IMG/VR virus record: IMGVR_UViG_3300030419_002920
Span: 1 to 36,998 of that record
Reading direction: 5' to 3' (one strand)
DNA length: 36,998 bases
Origin: a virus
Each line of letters opens with the position of its first letter. Within the stretch, counting starts at the first letter, position 1. The notes under the pieces were generated by a model. It was not told the origin of the DNA. It ran no database searches and worked only from the letters and a program-made list of their open reading frames with translations. Shown piece after piece: positions 1 through 6,779 of the stretch. The position numbers were made by a program, and so were the translations under genes.

Positions 1-120
1 CATGTTGTGATTGGTAAAGGAGAAGGTTGGACTCCATTTGTGAGTTCTTGTTGTGTTTCTGAGTATGAAAGTTGGGTCGTGAGAAAGGTCGTGAGGAAAA
101 TAGAGGTGATTGTAGAATGA
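1..120 (+). CDS. 5'-truncated small ORF, unknown function
   Basis: Frame 1 is open from the window edge to a TGA at 118-120 and gives 39 codons, so this is probably the C-terminal end of a gene that starts upstream. It ends in KIEVIVE, nearly the same tail as the following gene (QIEVIVE), because both ends are encoded by one 26-bp repeated sequence. The stop overlaps the next start as ATGA. No domain is recognised. It could be a chance open frame, but the matching end and coupling argue for a real gene. Confidence 0.45.
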   Translation, partial: HVVIGKGEGWTPFVSSCCVSEYESWVVRKVVRKIEVIVE

Positions 121-123
121 CTA
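98..123 (+). repeat. 26-bp direct repeat, copy 1 (gene junction)
   Basis: This is identical to 253-278. Each copy holds the last codons of the upstream gene, a strong Shine-Dalgarno sequence (GAGGTGAT), the overlapping stop/start ATGA and the first codon of the next gene. Confidence 0.9.
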
Positions 124-275
124 CAAAAGACCAACTTGAAGCGTTAGTAGAACAAATAGAGACCACACTTGAGTATGAGAGGAAGAACCCTAGTAAAGCA
201 TTCGATATGTTACAGTTAGGTTGGATTGAGGCACTAGAATATGTGCTAAGACAAATAGAGGTGATTGTAGAATGA
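117..275 (+). CDS. Small acidic protein, unknown function (52 aa)
   Basis: The start ATG at 117 sits behind a near-perfect Shine-Dalgarno GAGGTGAT. A longer reading from a TTG at 72 has no such signal and is not preferred. The protein begins MTTKDQLEALVEQIETTLEYE, is mostly charged and predicted helical, and ends QIEVIVE. It overlaps both neighbours by ATGA (117-120 and 272-275), so the three are probably translated in series. No family is recognised. The repeated junctions suggest it is a cassette that was duplicated or swapped as a unit. Confidence 0.65.
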   Translation: MTTKDQLEALVEQIETTLEYERKNPSKAFDMLQLGWIEALEYVLRQIEVIVE

Positions 276-278
276 CTA
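253..278 (+). repeat. 26-bp direct repeat, copy 2 (gene junction)
   Basis: Second exact copy of the 98-123 sequence, offset by 155 bp. It carries the Shine-Dalgarno sequence and ATGA overlap for the gene at 272. The offset is not a multiple of three, so this is not an in-frame protein repeat but a repeated translation-coupling unit. Confidence 0.9.
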
Positions 279-577
279 AGCCGAGATATAGTAACAAGAG
301 ATACACACCGCGAGTCTATATCGCGGATGCCCTGTCCGCAAATCCTAGATGGCTAACCGCGCAACAAATCGCTGATATCCTATGTGAAAGGCGCAGAAGC
401 AGACGGATTCTCAATGGACCGAACAGTATATCCAATCTACTCCGCGGGGCCCGTGGGGTAGAACGAGATGATAGCGGGAGAGTTATGAGATACCGCATGA
501 ATGACCGCGATGCTTTTATTACATGGGCGCGTGGCGAGAAGCATATCCGAGACAATAAGTGGCATGGGAGAGTATAG
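272..577 (+). CDS. Putative winged-helix DNA-binding protein (101 aa)
   Basis: A basic 101-aa protein. After a basic N-terminus comes a helix (VYIADALSANPRW), then LTAQQIADIL typical of the second helix of an HTH, a basic stretch, SISNLLRG as a likely recognition helix, and a VMRYRMND strand as the wing. The same order occurs in the proteins at 2162, 6321 and 7147. It probably acts as a small transcription regulator or DNA-architectural protein. The start is the ATG of the ATGA overlap behind GAGGTGAT. The fold is inferred from pattern only. Confidence 0.6.
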   Translation: MTKPRYSNKRYTPRVYIADALSANPRWLTAQQIADILCERRRSRRILNGPNSISNLLRGARGVERDDSGRVMRYRMNDRDAFITWARGEKHIRDNKWHGRV

Positions 578-579
578 TT

Positions 580-729
580 ATGGGAAGTATCTATCGTGCA
601 ATTATTGAAGAGCATGGGGCCTGTGGTTTAGCGGTGGCCGAAAAAGACTCAAAGAATTTCAATTGTGTCGCAATCACCCCCGATGACGAATTGCTTTGTA
701 CTCAATGCGGAAAAATAATCAAGGTGTGA
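580..729 (+). CDS. Small protein with zinc-knuckle-like Cys pair (49 aa)
   Basis: A 49-codon ORF that begins 2 nt after the preceding stop (MGSIYRAIIEEHG) and ends 3 nt before the next start. It contains Cys15, Cys29 and a C-terminal LCTQCGK pair (Cys40, Cys43), which resembles half or all of a small zinc ribbon. It fits tightly between two coding genes on the same strand, which supports it being real. The function is unknown. Confidence 0.6.
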   Translation: MGSIYRAIIEEHGACGLAVAEKDSKNFNCVAITPDDELLCTQCGKIIKV

Positions 730-732
730 AGA

Positions 733-1044
733 ATGAAAGAAGAAGAAGCAATATACGATGTGTTTTTTCCCATCGAGATGACTCACACAGATGAGAGCGG
801 GGAAGTTAAGGTACAAGTTACCGAGATGGAGCGCCAGCAATTATCCGCAGAATATGTTGAAAAAGGGATGCAGAATTTATCGAATACAGACAAGGCCAAA
901 TTCAATGCTCTCCGTGAGTCAGAAAACGGAGGGTGGATTCTTGTTAATCATGGTACCGTTCTAATCGTTAGTGTAGAAAAAGGATTTCAGAATTTTCCTA
1001 GTGATGTACGCGGATTTAACAATATAAACTCCGAAGAAGAATAA
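733..1044 (+). CDS. Hypothetical acidic protein (103 aa)
   Basis: The ATG at 733 is preceded by AAGGTG, partly inside the end of the upstream gene. The protein is acidic (start MKEEEAIYDVFFPIEM, end NNINSEEE). Its middle looks like a helix with the sequence TEMERQQLSAEYVEKGMQNL. A C-terminal part, GWILVNHGTVLIVSVEKG, is predicted strand-rich. No known family is recognised. It lies in a same-strand run of small early genes between the zinc-knuckle protein and the 298-aa protein, so co-expression with them is likely. Confidence 0.65.
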   Translation: MKEEEAIYDVFFPIEMTHTDESGEVKVQVTEMERQQLSAEYVEKGMQNLSNTDKAKFNALRESENGGWILVNHGTVLIVSVEKGFQNFPSDVRGFNNINSEEE

Positions 1045-1057
1045 TGGAGGAAAAAAT

Positions 1058-1954
1058 TTGACTGAGGATACACACTTTCTAAATTCTCTCATTGAAAAAA
1101 GTGGAAAGAACAAGAAAGTCAATGAGAACAAGCCGTGGGTTGCCTTTGAGTTTAATGCACAGGATATCAAGTTACTATACGCAGACGCTTACCGAAAGGT
1201 CGAGCGCTCGGACAGAACAGGGGAAAAGGTGACTCGCTTTCAACCGATTGTGGTTATCCAAGCCGGGAAAGACCGACTCTCCTTTTTGAATCTGAATGTC
1301 TTATGGAGTTTCACCAATGCTCTGATTTATCCCGAGCGATTTTCATTCAAGGATTTCAAAGGAATAATCTCATCATTTTTACCCTTTGATTTTTTCAATG
1401 AAATAATATCAGATTGTGACCACAGTATTTTTGTTCGCGCACGGGAGAATTCAGCAGGAGAATGGGTTGCTTCAAGTGTTGATAAGTACACAGAGATTCT
1501 AGCCAACTATGATGAAATAAGAGCAATGATTCAAGAGACGCTTTTGTTGTCAGCGGATACTCCATATGTAGAACCTGCTTTAGTGACAGCGCGATATGTC
1601 AATAACGACACTATGTTATTTTCATGGGATAATAGAGAGATAGAAATTAAAGAGTACAAGACGAAATTTGTAGTCGTTTCTAGACTTTTTCATCTCCGAT
1701 TTATCATACAACCAATAGAAGCAACAGAAGTTAAGGGGAGGCTAGCATCTGTCGTGGCTTCCGATTTACTTTCAATCCTAGAAAGTGCAATAATCGCATT
1801 AGAAGATGCTTCCTCTATGATTTGGGGCGCACACGATAGTAACCCGGTTCATCATGTAGAGTATGTTCGCAACAGCGGGAAATTACCATTCCACGATAGA
1901 AATTTACTGGAATACGAAAGGTGGACCGAACTGAGGGAATTTCTTCGTTATTGA
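1058..1954 (+). CDS. Unrecognised 298-aa protein with TTG start
   Basis: The frame begins with TTG at 1058, 7 nt after a strong GGAGG (1046-1050). No ATG lies near the N-terminus, so the TTG is likely the true start. The protein seems two-part: residues 25-110 with alternating strands (PWVAFEFNA, FQPIVVIQAG) and residues 150-260 with a second strand-rich region (FVVVSRLFHLRFIIQPIEA), then a helix. No catalytic motif, signal peptide or membrane helix is seen. It is the last gene before the largest gap of the window, so it probably ends the first early transcription unit. Confidence 0.7.
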   Translation: MTEDTHFLNSLIEKSGKNKKVNENKPWVAFEFNAQDIKLLYADAYRKVERSDRTGEKVTRFQPIVVIQAGKDRLSFLNLNVLWSFTNALIYPERFSFKDFKGIISSFLPFDFFNEIISDCDHSIFVRARENSAGEWVASSVDKYTEILANYDEIRAMIQETLLLSADTPYVEPALVTARYVNNDTMLFSWDNREIEIKEYKTKFVVVSRLFHLRFIIQPIEATEVKGRLASVVASDLLSILESAIIALEDASSMIWGAHDSNPVHHVEYVRNSGKLPFHDRNLLEYERWTELREFLRY

Positions 1955-2161
1955 CGGGTCCCCCCAAAATAATTGATAGGCTCGCAGTACCACACTTTTC
2001 GTAATTTGTGAATTAATTCAATAGTATGTATTAGTAACCGAAATCTTATATCTCTTTGAAGGAATTAACGAAATAGAAAACAGGCTAGCAGTACAACGGT
2101 TATTTAATTTCCAAAATTACAGAATCAATCGAATTAAATACTCATGCGTGGAGGGAATGGT
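1955..2161 (+). promoter_or_regulatory. Intergenic region with direct repeat and TATA-like box
   Basis: This is the largest non-coding gap. It contains an imperfect direct repeat AGGCTCGCAGTAC (1978-1990) and AGGCTAGCAGTAC (2082-2094), 104 bp apart, each followed by AT-rich sequence. A TATA-like element TCTTATATCT lies at 2044-2053, and the second repeat copy falls around or just after the expected transcription start. The region may be the promoter and operator for the 2162-6285 gene run. The repeat is seen directly; the regulatory role is inference. Confidence 0.45.
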
Positions 2162-2554
2162 ATGGCGGCGCGTACAGGTAACCGTGTGGTAACTAAGGTA
2201 GCATGGGAAGCCATCAATGAACACGGTCCAATGACAGTACCTGATTTGTTGGAATTTATCAACAATAGAAAAACGAGGTACGGCTCTCCCCTCAAGAATA
2301 AATACACATCAGCCCAAGTAACACAGTTTCTTATCAGAAGCCCTCTCTTTTACCCCGACCCCGAAACCCCACTTACGCTATCGAAGGATGGGAGGATGAG
2401 ACGCGCTGACAGACCACTATGGTTTGTGTATGACATAGATGAAGTAGTCCGAAGATTAGTTAGTAAGACACACATGAGAACCCCTTTGAAAAGCCACCCC
2501 AAATTTTTAAGGGATGCAATTATGGAGAAGATGGAAGATGAAAAAGAGAATTGA
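2162..2554 (+). CDS. Putative winged-helix DNA-binding protein (130 aa)
   Basis: The start at ATG 2162 is chosen because GGAGGG (2150-2155) lies at the right distance; an ATG at 2144 would overlap that site. The order matches the other winged-helix proteins here: a helix (VVTKVAWEAINEHGP), MTVPDLLEFI, a basic loop, TSAQVTQFLIRSPLF as recognition helix, then a wing ending in the aromatic strand LWFVYDID. It is the first gene after the gap with the repeated AGGCT-GCAGTAC element and could bind it, which is inference. It overlaps the next gene by 17 nt. Confidence 0.6.
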   Translation: MAARTGNRVVTKVAWEAINEHGPMTVPDLLEFINNRKTRYGSPLKNKYTSAQVTQFLIRSPLFYPDPETPLTLSKDGRMRRADRPLWFVYDIDEVVRRLVSKTHMRTPLKSHPKFLRDAIMEKMEDEKEN

Positions 2555-3380
2555 ATGTGTTGGAGATACTGAGATAATTTGGCTAGAAGGAAAGCCCGAA
2601 TCAGAGCCTACTCATATTATCGTATTCAACCAAGAAGAACAGGGTTTCGCTTCTTTCGGCGTGGGTATGGGTTTGATAGGAGATGAAAAACCCATCGCTA
2701 AAATCTTCTCTAAACTATTTTCCATCCCAGCATTTAATGAAATTCCTGACCCCCTATTCCCTGAATGGCGTCTGTATGAGAAACGCGCAGATAATGGAGA
2801 TAGATTTTTCATTCTTAGGATTATTCATTTCCATCCAACAATGTTAGGAGCAGACGCGGGTGCTAACAATTATGTTTGGCTCTACTCTTACCCTATTATC
2901 CGTGATATCATTACTTCTCTGAATGATTGCGGAGTTAATCAATCCACTTTCTTAACCAGCGATACAATGTCAATTTTCACTCCCCATCAAGGTAATGACT
3001 TAAATTCTATTGCTGTTTTTGATTACATGAATTCAACAGAGGAACCAATGAGTAAGGGTGTACCAGTAGAGGGGGATATCGTATGTACTCCCCCCGCGTG
3101 GATGTGGTCGTGTATTTTCAAAAACTTCTGTACTCTAGATGATGTGGGGTGTTGGATTGTATTTAGTAAGGCACCCGATACTTTCCTTGACCGTGATGGT
3201 GTGGATTTACTCCTAGAATATGTGGGTGATGTACTAGGACTGTCATATAATGAATCTGAGTTATTCTCAGCCATTGATACTCTCGCAACGATGGAGTCTT
3301 TTACTGATGGAATTACATTAGATAGATTTATGGCTTCGGGTTTCTTTGAGAATGACAGCAACGGGGGAATGTTCGGTTGA
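2538..3380 (+). CDS. PAC2-family-like protein (possible proteasome assembly chaperone homologue)
   Basis: 280 aa from ATG 2538 (MKKRIECVGD). The layout recalls the archaeal PAC2 family. An early glycine loop reads VGMGLIG (PAC2: PGMGLVG-type). About 20 residues later comes EIPDPLFPEW (PAC2: EI-DSPLFPP-type). A helix with SLNDCGV precedes strand FLTSD. The C-terminal part runs GDIVCTPPAWMW, then a strand, then PDTFLDRDGVDLLLEYVGDVLGL (PAC2 typically has hxhPD-xAAxxLLExLxxLLGh). PAC2 proteins help proteasome core assembly or bind related partners; a viral copy might alter host protein turnover. The family match is by eye, and the function in a virus is speculation. It is coupled to the MCM-like gene by a TTGA overlap. 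Confidence 0.5.
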   Translation: MKKRIECVGDTEIIWLEGKPESEPTHIIVFNQEEQGFASFGVGMGLIGDEKPIAKIFSKLFSIPAFNEIPDPLFPEWRLYEKRADNGDRFFILRIIHFHPTMLGADAGANNYVWLYSYPIIRDIITSLNDCGVNQSTFLTSDTMSIFTPHQGNDLNSIAVFDYMNSTEEPMSKGVPVEGDIVCTPPAWMWSCIFKNFCTLDDVGCWIVFSKAPDTFLDRDGVDLLLEYVGDVLGLSYNESELFSAIDTLATMESFTDGITLDRFMASGFFENDSNGGMFG

Positions 3381-4705
3381 GTATGAATATCTTCGATGAA
3401 ATTTTAGAATTTACTACACGAAGTCACTTTGTAGATGTACAAGACAAGATTGATATTTTCGTGTGTAGCGTCGGGGGTCATTTATTCAATACTCTCAACA
3501 AGTGTTCTAGGTGTGACTTCGACCCGAACAGTCCCTTTGTTAGCGAAGAAGATGGGGATTTCGTAATCCCTAACTGTCCTCTTAGGCACCCGAACCCTCC
3601 CTTCTACACACCGATGATGCAGTTACCTGATACCCGCATTCATATTCTACTACGCGGACCGAAGGGAAGCGGTAAATCAATTCTCATTCTCATGTTCCTC
3701 GCAGAAGGCACCGGATTTCTCTACAATCAGAATGCAGATATGGGAGATGGATTTCTTACCATGATGGGACCCAACAGTATAACAGAAGCAGGTATGTTTG
3801 GTTCTGTTGATGAATTCGGAGATATCATGGGAAGACCTCTTATCAGAGAAGTCTGTGGTGGATTTTTAGGGTTTGAAGAATTTTCCTCTATGTCCGATGC
3901 TTCCAAGAAAGACCACAGCCTTGATATGAAAAACCAATTACTCACGGCTCTTGATAATGGGAGAGTACAGAAGGCAATGAAGGCGGGATGGGTGAAGTAC
4001 ACTACGCGCTCGACTCTATGGGCTGGTACCCAACCCGCTAGATTTGAATTGGACTCAGGACTTGACAGGCGATTTTTCATTATTGACATTGAGATGACCC
4101 CTGAAAAAGAAGCACAGTATAAACAAGCCCAACACTCTCAAGCCAACATGTCTAGGGAAGAACGAATCTACTTAGCAGACAAGAGCATAGGTATCAAGAA
4201 TTGGTTCACCAAGAGGATGAAGGAAGCAGTAAGAAATCCTCCGACTGGTGTAATCTTTGATGATGAGGTCGCTGAATGGATTAATCAACCCGGGGTTCGC
4301 TCATACGAGGCTGACCTGTTTCGTCGCCTCTGTATAGGATACCACATGATGATGGAAGAATACAACGGTGGCGGTCCTCTCATAATTACCCTTGATGATA
4401 GACTCAGGAAATTACTCAACGATTCTTTAGCCATGAGACGACGCGTTATGGATGCCGACCTTGAATTAATCAGGAGTACATTTTGGATGCGTGACCTTCC
4501 TAAGTCTCAATTGGTTAAGGAAGTATCTCGCATGATAACGAATGGTGATTATCAGACAGCGAAAAGATGGATTATCGAAAACCTTGAAGGTCAGGATTTT
4601 TACGAGGAATATGAACCCGAAGTAACTAGAAGGGGCCGTAAGGGTGTGGTTTGTCGTATAGGATTACAGAACAACAAGAAGGAATTTAAGAGGTGGGGAA
4701 CATGA
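3377..4705 (+). CDS. MCM-like AAA+ ATPase, putative replicative helicase
   Basis: 442 aa. The N-terminal 90 residues carry a likely zinc site: Cys30, His35, Cys43, Cys46, Cys67 and His71. The AAA+ core follows: Walker A GPKGSGKS (94-101), Walker B-like GGFLGFEEF (161-169, with EE in place of DE), a helix LLTALDNGRVQKAMKAGW matching the MCM stretch around LxEAMEQxxVSIAKAG, sensor 1 in RSTLWAGTQPARF (211-223), and an arginine finger in LDRRFF (229-234) equivalent to MCM LLSRFD. The spacing fits MCM rather than RecA or terminase. The N-terminal region is much shorter than that of cellular MCM, so an OB fold seems missing or reduced. The start is TTG 3377 (TTGA overlap, GGGGGA upstream) or ATG 3383. 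Confidence 0.7.
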   Translation: MSMNIFDEILEFTTRSHFVDVQDKIDIFVCSVGGHLFNTLNKCSRCDFDPNSPFVSEEDGDFVIPNCPLRHPNPPFYTPMMQLPDTRIHILLRGPKGSGKSILILMFLAEGTGFLYNQNADMGDGFLTMMGPNSITEAGMFGSVDEFGDIMGRPLIREVCGGFLGFEEFSSMSDASKKDHSLDMKNQLLTALDNGRVQKAMKAGWVKYTTRSTLWAGTQPARFELDSGLDRRFFIIDIEMTPEKEAQYKQAQHSQANMSREERIYLADKSIGIKNWFTKRMKEAVRNPPTGVIFDDEVAEWINQPGVRSYEADLFRRLCIGYHMMMEEYNGGGPLIITLDDRLRKLLNDSLAMRRRVMDADLELIRSTFWMRDLPKSQLVKEVSRMITNGDYQTAKRWIIENLEGQDFYEEYEPEVTRRGRKGVVCRIGLQNNKKEFKRWGT

Positions 4706-5322
4706 AAACCAAGACTGAAATTCAGAAGCGTTTGGCTACCGAAAATGATGCTTTCGCCATAGAAGTTTTACGGTGGGTTTTAGATGGCGGTTGTCTCTTT
4801 TGTGACCACAAGAAATGTAAGGAGTATGAAATCGGTATCAGAAATGAAGAATATAGTCCTGTCTATCTAGACAATAAGCATGGATGGTCTGATGGTACAG
4901 CAATGCATCACATGGAGAATCACATTGAGTATAACCCCGAAGAAGCACAACATGTCGAGGAATTGAGAATTCAGTCTGTTGATACTCTCGACCTAGCGTA
5001 TAATCTGTTTGAGAGATTGACCGTATGGATGGATGAGTTAGAGGAAATGAAACAGGCTCAAGGTGGGATTACATCTGAATGGGTTGCTGATGTGACTAAA
5101 CTCATGGGTCAGGCTAACACTTCCCTTCGGATGATTGGTCAATTGAAGAAGGAGATTGGCGTCGAAAGTCAATTGATGTTACAAGAGGCTCGCATGGCTG
5201 ATATGAGTCGCCTATTAGTAGAGGTACTGAGACCACATCCTGAATTATTGGATGAAGTAGAATTAAGAATGGCCGCATTACGCGCCCCAATTATTGACGC
5301 TGAATTTAAGGAGAGTAATTGA
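4702..5322 (+). CDS. Zinc-binding HTH-like protein with helical C-terminus
   Basis: The ATG at 4702 overlaps the ATPase stop (ATGA) behind GAGGTG; the GTG at 4693 is less likely. Near residues 31-36 is CLFCDH, followed about 35 residues later by MHHMENH. This is the pattern (CxxCxH ... HxxxH) of small phage proteins in which a zinc-bound N-terminal segment packs with an HTH; some are found as terminase small-subunit or regulator candidates. The rest (about 90-200) is a long predicted helical region ending in VELRMAALRAP. Coupling to the MCM-like ATPase suggests it works with it, for instance as a loader or DNA adaptor; this is inference. Confidence 0.6.
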   Translation: MKTKTEIQKRLATENDAFAIEVLRWVLDGGCLFCDHKKCKEYEIGIRNEEYSPVYLDNKHGWSDGTAMHHMENHIEYNPEEAQHVEELRIQSVDTLDLAYNLFERLTVWMDELEEMKQAQGGITSEWVADVTKLMGQANTSLRMIGQLKKEIGVESQLMLQEARMADMSRLLVEVLRPHPELLDEVELRMAALRAPIIDAEFKESN

Positions 5323-5559
5323 ATGAAGAAATGGAGAAAAAGGAGTCGTGGAATTTATACCCAACCAATTTATGAGAAGGATTTACCCGTTCTTTTTCAA
5401 GCCATGATTGATGATGGTTTGGGGGTCGTCCTTGAGTCGTCAGGAGTCGCTTGGTTTCTAGGAGAATATCGAATAGCCCCGAAGGTTATCCGTGATGTAT
5501 GGGGTTTAACGCCTCATCAATACCGTAGATTAGTTGATTATGTGGTGGTGAATTGTTAA
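5323..5559 (+). CDS. Hypothetical basic protein (78 aa)
   Basis: ATG 5323 directly follows the previous TGA with GGAGAG upstream. The N-terminus is strongly basic (MKKWRKRSRG). The middle IYEKDLPVLFQAMIDDGLG is helix-like, and the C-terminal IAPKVIRDVWGLTPHQYRRLVDYV resembles a helix-turn-helix. The basic character suggests nucleic-acid contact. No family is recognised. It shares the TAATG junction with the next small membrane protein. Confidence 0.6.
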   Translation: MKKWRKRSRGIYTQPIYEKDLPVLFQAMIDDGLGVVLESSGVAWFLGEYRIAPKVIRDVWGLTPHQYRRLVDYVVVNC

Positions 5560-5690
5560 TGAATGGAGAAGAAATAGATATGTGGTGCGATAAGCACGGT
5601 GGGAGCCTAGCACTAACACGGACTATTCTTGGTTTCGTAAATGTGTTGCTAAGTATCATAGTAGTAGGAAAATTGTTTGGGTGGATTTAA
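5559..5690 (+). CDS. Small single-span membrane protein (43 aa)
   Basis: A 43-codon ORF whose ATG overlaps the previous stop (TAATG) and whose stop overlaps the next start (TAATG). After a short polar N-terminus (MNGEEIDMWCDKHGG) comes one hydrophobic helix, TILGFVNVLLSIIVVGKLFG (about residues 22-41). Perfect coupling on both sides supports it as a gene. Its role is unknown; small early viral membrane proteins can act in superinfection exclusion or membrane remodelling, but nothing here shows which. Confidence 0.65.
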   Translation: MNGEEIDMWCDKHGGSLALTRTILGFVNVLLSIIVVGKLFGWI

Positions 5691-6094
5691 TGAAGTATGC
5701 TCAATCATTGAAGTCTGTTTTCCTGTGGAAAGATAGGCAGCGGGTATTCCATCAAATTTCCGAAGTACCAATTCCATTGCTGATTTCTTCTGTTCAACAG
5801 AACCGACCTGAAAGTGTTCAATTACTACGGTTAATTTTAGACAAGTTGTATAATTTGCCCGTTGATTTTGTTCATGCTGCTATTGCATTTGGTGTAGAGC
5901 CCTCTCAGAAAGAAGTAGTATTCCGAAAGAAATCTACCGAAGAAAAACCTCCGGCTCCATTTGAACATAGGGATTTGTACTGGAAGGATATTGCTATGAA
6001 TGACCCTCGCGTTGCTAATGATATTAGGGAATACTCAGAAGATATACCGAAGGGTCTCAAGAAGAAAAAGGAGGCGGTGTCGGAATGGATATGA
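5690..6094 (+). CDS. Hypothetical protein (134 aa)
   Basis: Start ATG 5690 is part of TAATG and is preceded by GGGTGGAT; the GTG at 5681 would overlap further and is not preferred. The first 75 residues are helical in character (SLLLISSVQQ-type segments, RLILDKLYNLPVDFVHAAIAF). A proline- and lysine-rich linker (KKSTEEKPPAP) and a charged tail with GLKKKKEAVSEWI follow. No motif is recognised. Its end overlaps the next membrane-protein gene by 10 nt, and the AAAAAGGAGG that encodes KKKE doubles as that gene's ribosome-binding site. Confidence 0.6.
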   Translation: MKYAQSLKSVFLWKDRQRVFHQISEVPIPLLISSVQQNRPESVQLLRLILDKLYNLPVDFVHAAIAFGVEPSQKEVVFRKKSTEEKPPAPFEHRDLYWKDIAMNDPRVANDIREYSEDIPKGLKKKKEAVSEWI

Positions 6095-6285
6095 TGGATT
6101 CTATGACTGTGGCTTTTCTATCGCTGTTATGTTTGGCTGCTCCCTTTGTGATTATTTGGTTCATTGTAAGATATATCGAGGGAGAGTCGCAACCACCGAT
6201 AATCGCTATGCGAACAGGGACTAGAAGCGGTAAATCACATGACTTCATTGATTCTGCTATGTTTTTGTCACTAGAGGATGATTGA
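6085..6285 (+). CDS. Small single-span membrane protein (66 aa)
   Basis: ATG 6085 (or 6091) lies behind AAAGGAGG, one of the strongest Shine-Dalgarno sequences in the window. Residues 7-29 form a hydrophobic helix (MTVAFLSLLCLAAPFVIIWF), followed by a 35-residue polar tail rich in Arg/Gly/Ser (MRTGTRSGKSHDF), probably cytoplasmic. Translation is coupled to the preceding gene by a 10-nt overlap. The tail contains GTRSGKS, which looks superficially like a P-loop but lacks any ATPase context. The function is unknown. Confidence 0.6.
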   Translation: MDMMDSMTVAFLSLLCLAAPFVIIWFIVRYIEGESQPPIIAMRTGTRSGKSHDFIDSAMFLSLEDD

Positions 6286-6320
6286 AACATTTCATAACGA
6301 AACTTGATTACTGAAAAGTA

Positions 6321-6719
6321 ATGAGCGCTAACAATACGAGGGTTAGAAGAATCATCGTAGAAATTTTGTGGGAACATGGTCCTCTAACAAAAGAAGGCGT
6401 AGCACAGATTTTAGGGAGCGAAAAATCAATTAGAACCGTTCCTTCACCACACAGTCTTTCTTCCCTACTTTGTAAGAATACTCAAATAATCTCTGTTGGG
6501 TCAGAAATAGTGGAAAGTATAGGGGGAAATAAGTCGAAGCATCTACTGTATGATGTTGATAGAAATTTAGTACAGAATCTCGATGAAGTAGTTTATAGTC
6601 GCTCGCCAACTATCATGACTCCGAAGCAGAAGCGAGAGGCGAGGAAGTGTGACTGTGGAAGAATCAGAGTTTTCCGTCGTGGAGATTCTAAATGCATTCA
6701 TTGTGTTAGAAGTGGATAA
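6321..6719 (+). CDS. Winged-helix protein with C-terminal zinc ribbon (132 aa)
   Basis: The first 75 residues have the winged-helix order seen at 272, 2162 and 7147: helix VRRIIVEILWEHGPL, TKEGVAQILG, then SLSSLLCKNTQI as recognition helix and a wing ending in KHLLYDVD. Residues 111-129 add a compact treble-clef-like zinc site with CDCGR and CIHC. A DNA-binding regulator is likely. The start ATG 6321 has no strong ribosome-binding site, unlike most neighbours, and 35 nt separate it from the previous gene, so it may begin a short transcript. Confidence 0.6.
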   Translation: MSANNTRVRRIIVEILWEHGPLTKEGVAQILGSEKSIRTVPSPHSLSSLLCKNTQIISVGSEIVESIGGNKSKHLLYDVDRNLVQNLDEVVYSRSPTIMTPKQKREARKCDCGRIRVFRRGDSKCIHCVRSG

Positions 6720-6735
6720 ACGGCCCAACGGCATG

Positions 6736-6743
6736 TTTATATG
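6736..6743 (+). promoter_or_regulatory. Candidate archaeal TATA box (TTTATATG)
   Basis: It lies in the 60-bp gap before the gene at 6780. A start about 26 nt downstream would give a leader of roughly 15 nt that still contains AGGAGC (6765-6770), a Shine-Dalgarno sequence at suitable spacing. Confidence 0.45.
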
Positions 6744-6779
6744 CGCTTGCAATAAGGAGAGTTTAGGAGCGGTGGCAAC

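Noticed and set aside
3727-4089. Leftward 120-aa frame across the MCM-like ATPase
   Set aside because: It covers the Walker B and sensor 1 region of the real gene on the other strand, and no feature supports it.
4702-5322. Terminase small subunit as a firm call
   Set aside because: The zinc pattern would allow it, but no terminase large subunit or portal lies nearby, and coupling to the MCM-like ATPase points elsewhere.
6085-6285. P-loop NTPase from GTRSGKS in the small membrane protein
   Set aside because: The protein is only 66 aa with no following strand or Walker B, so the match is chance.
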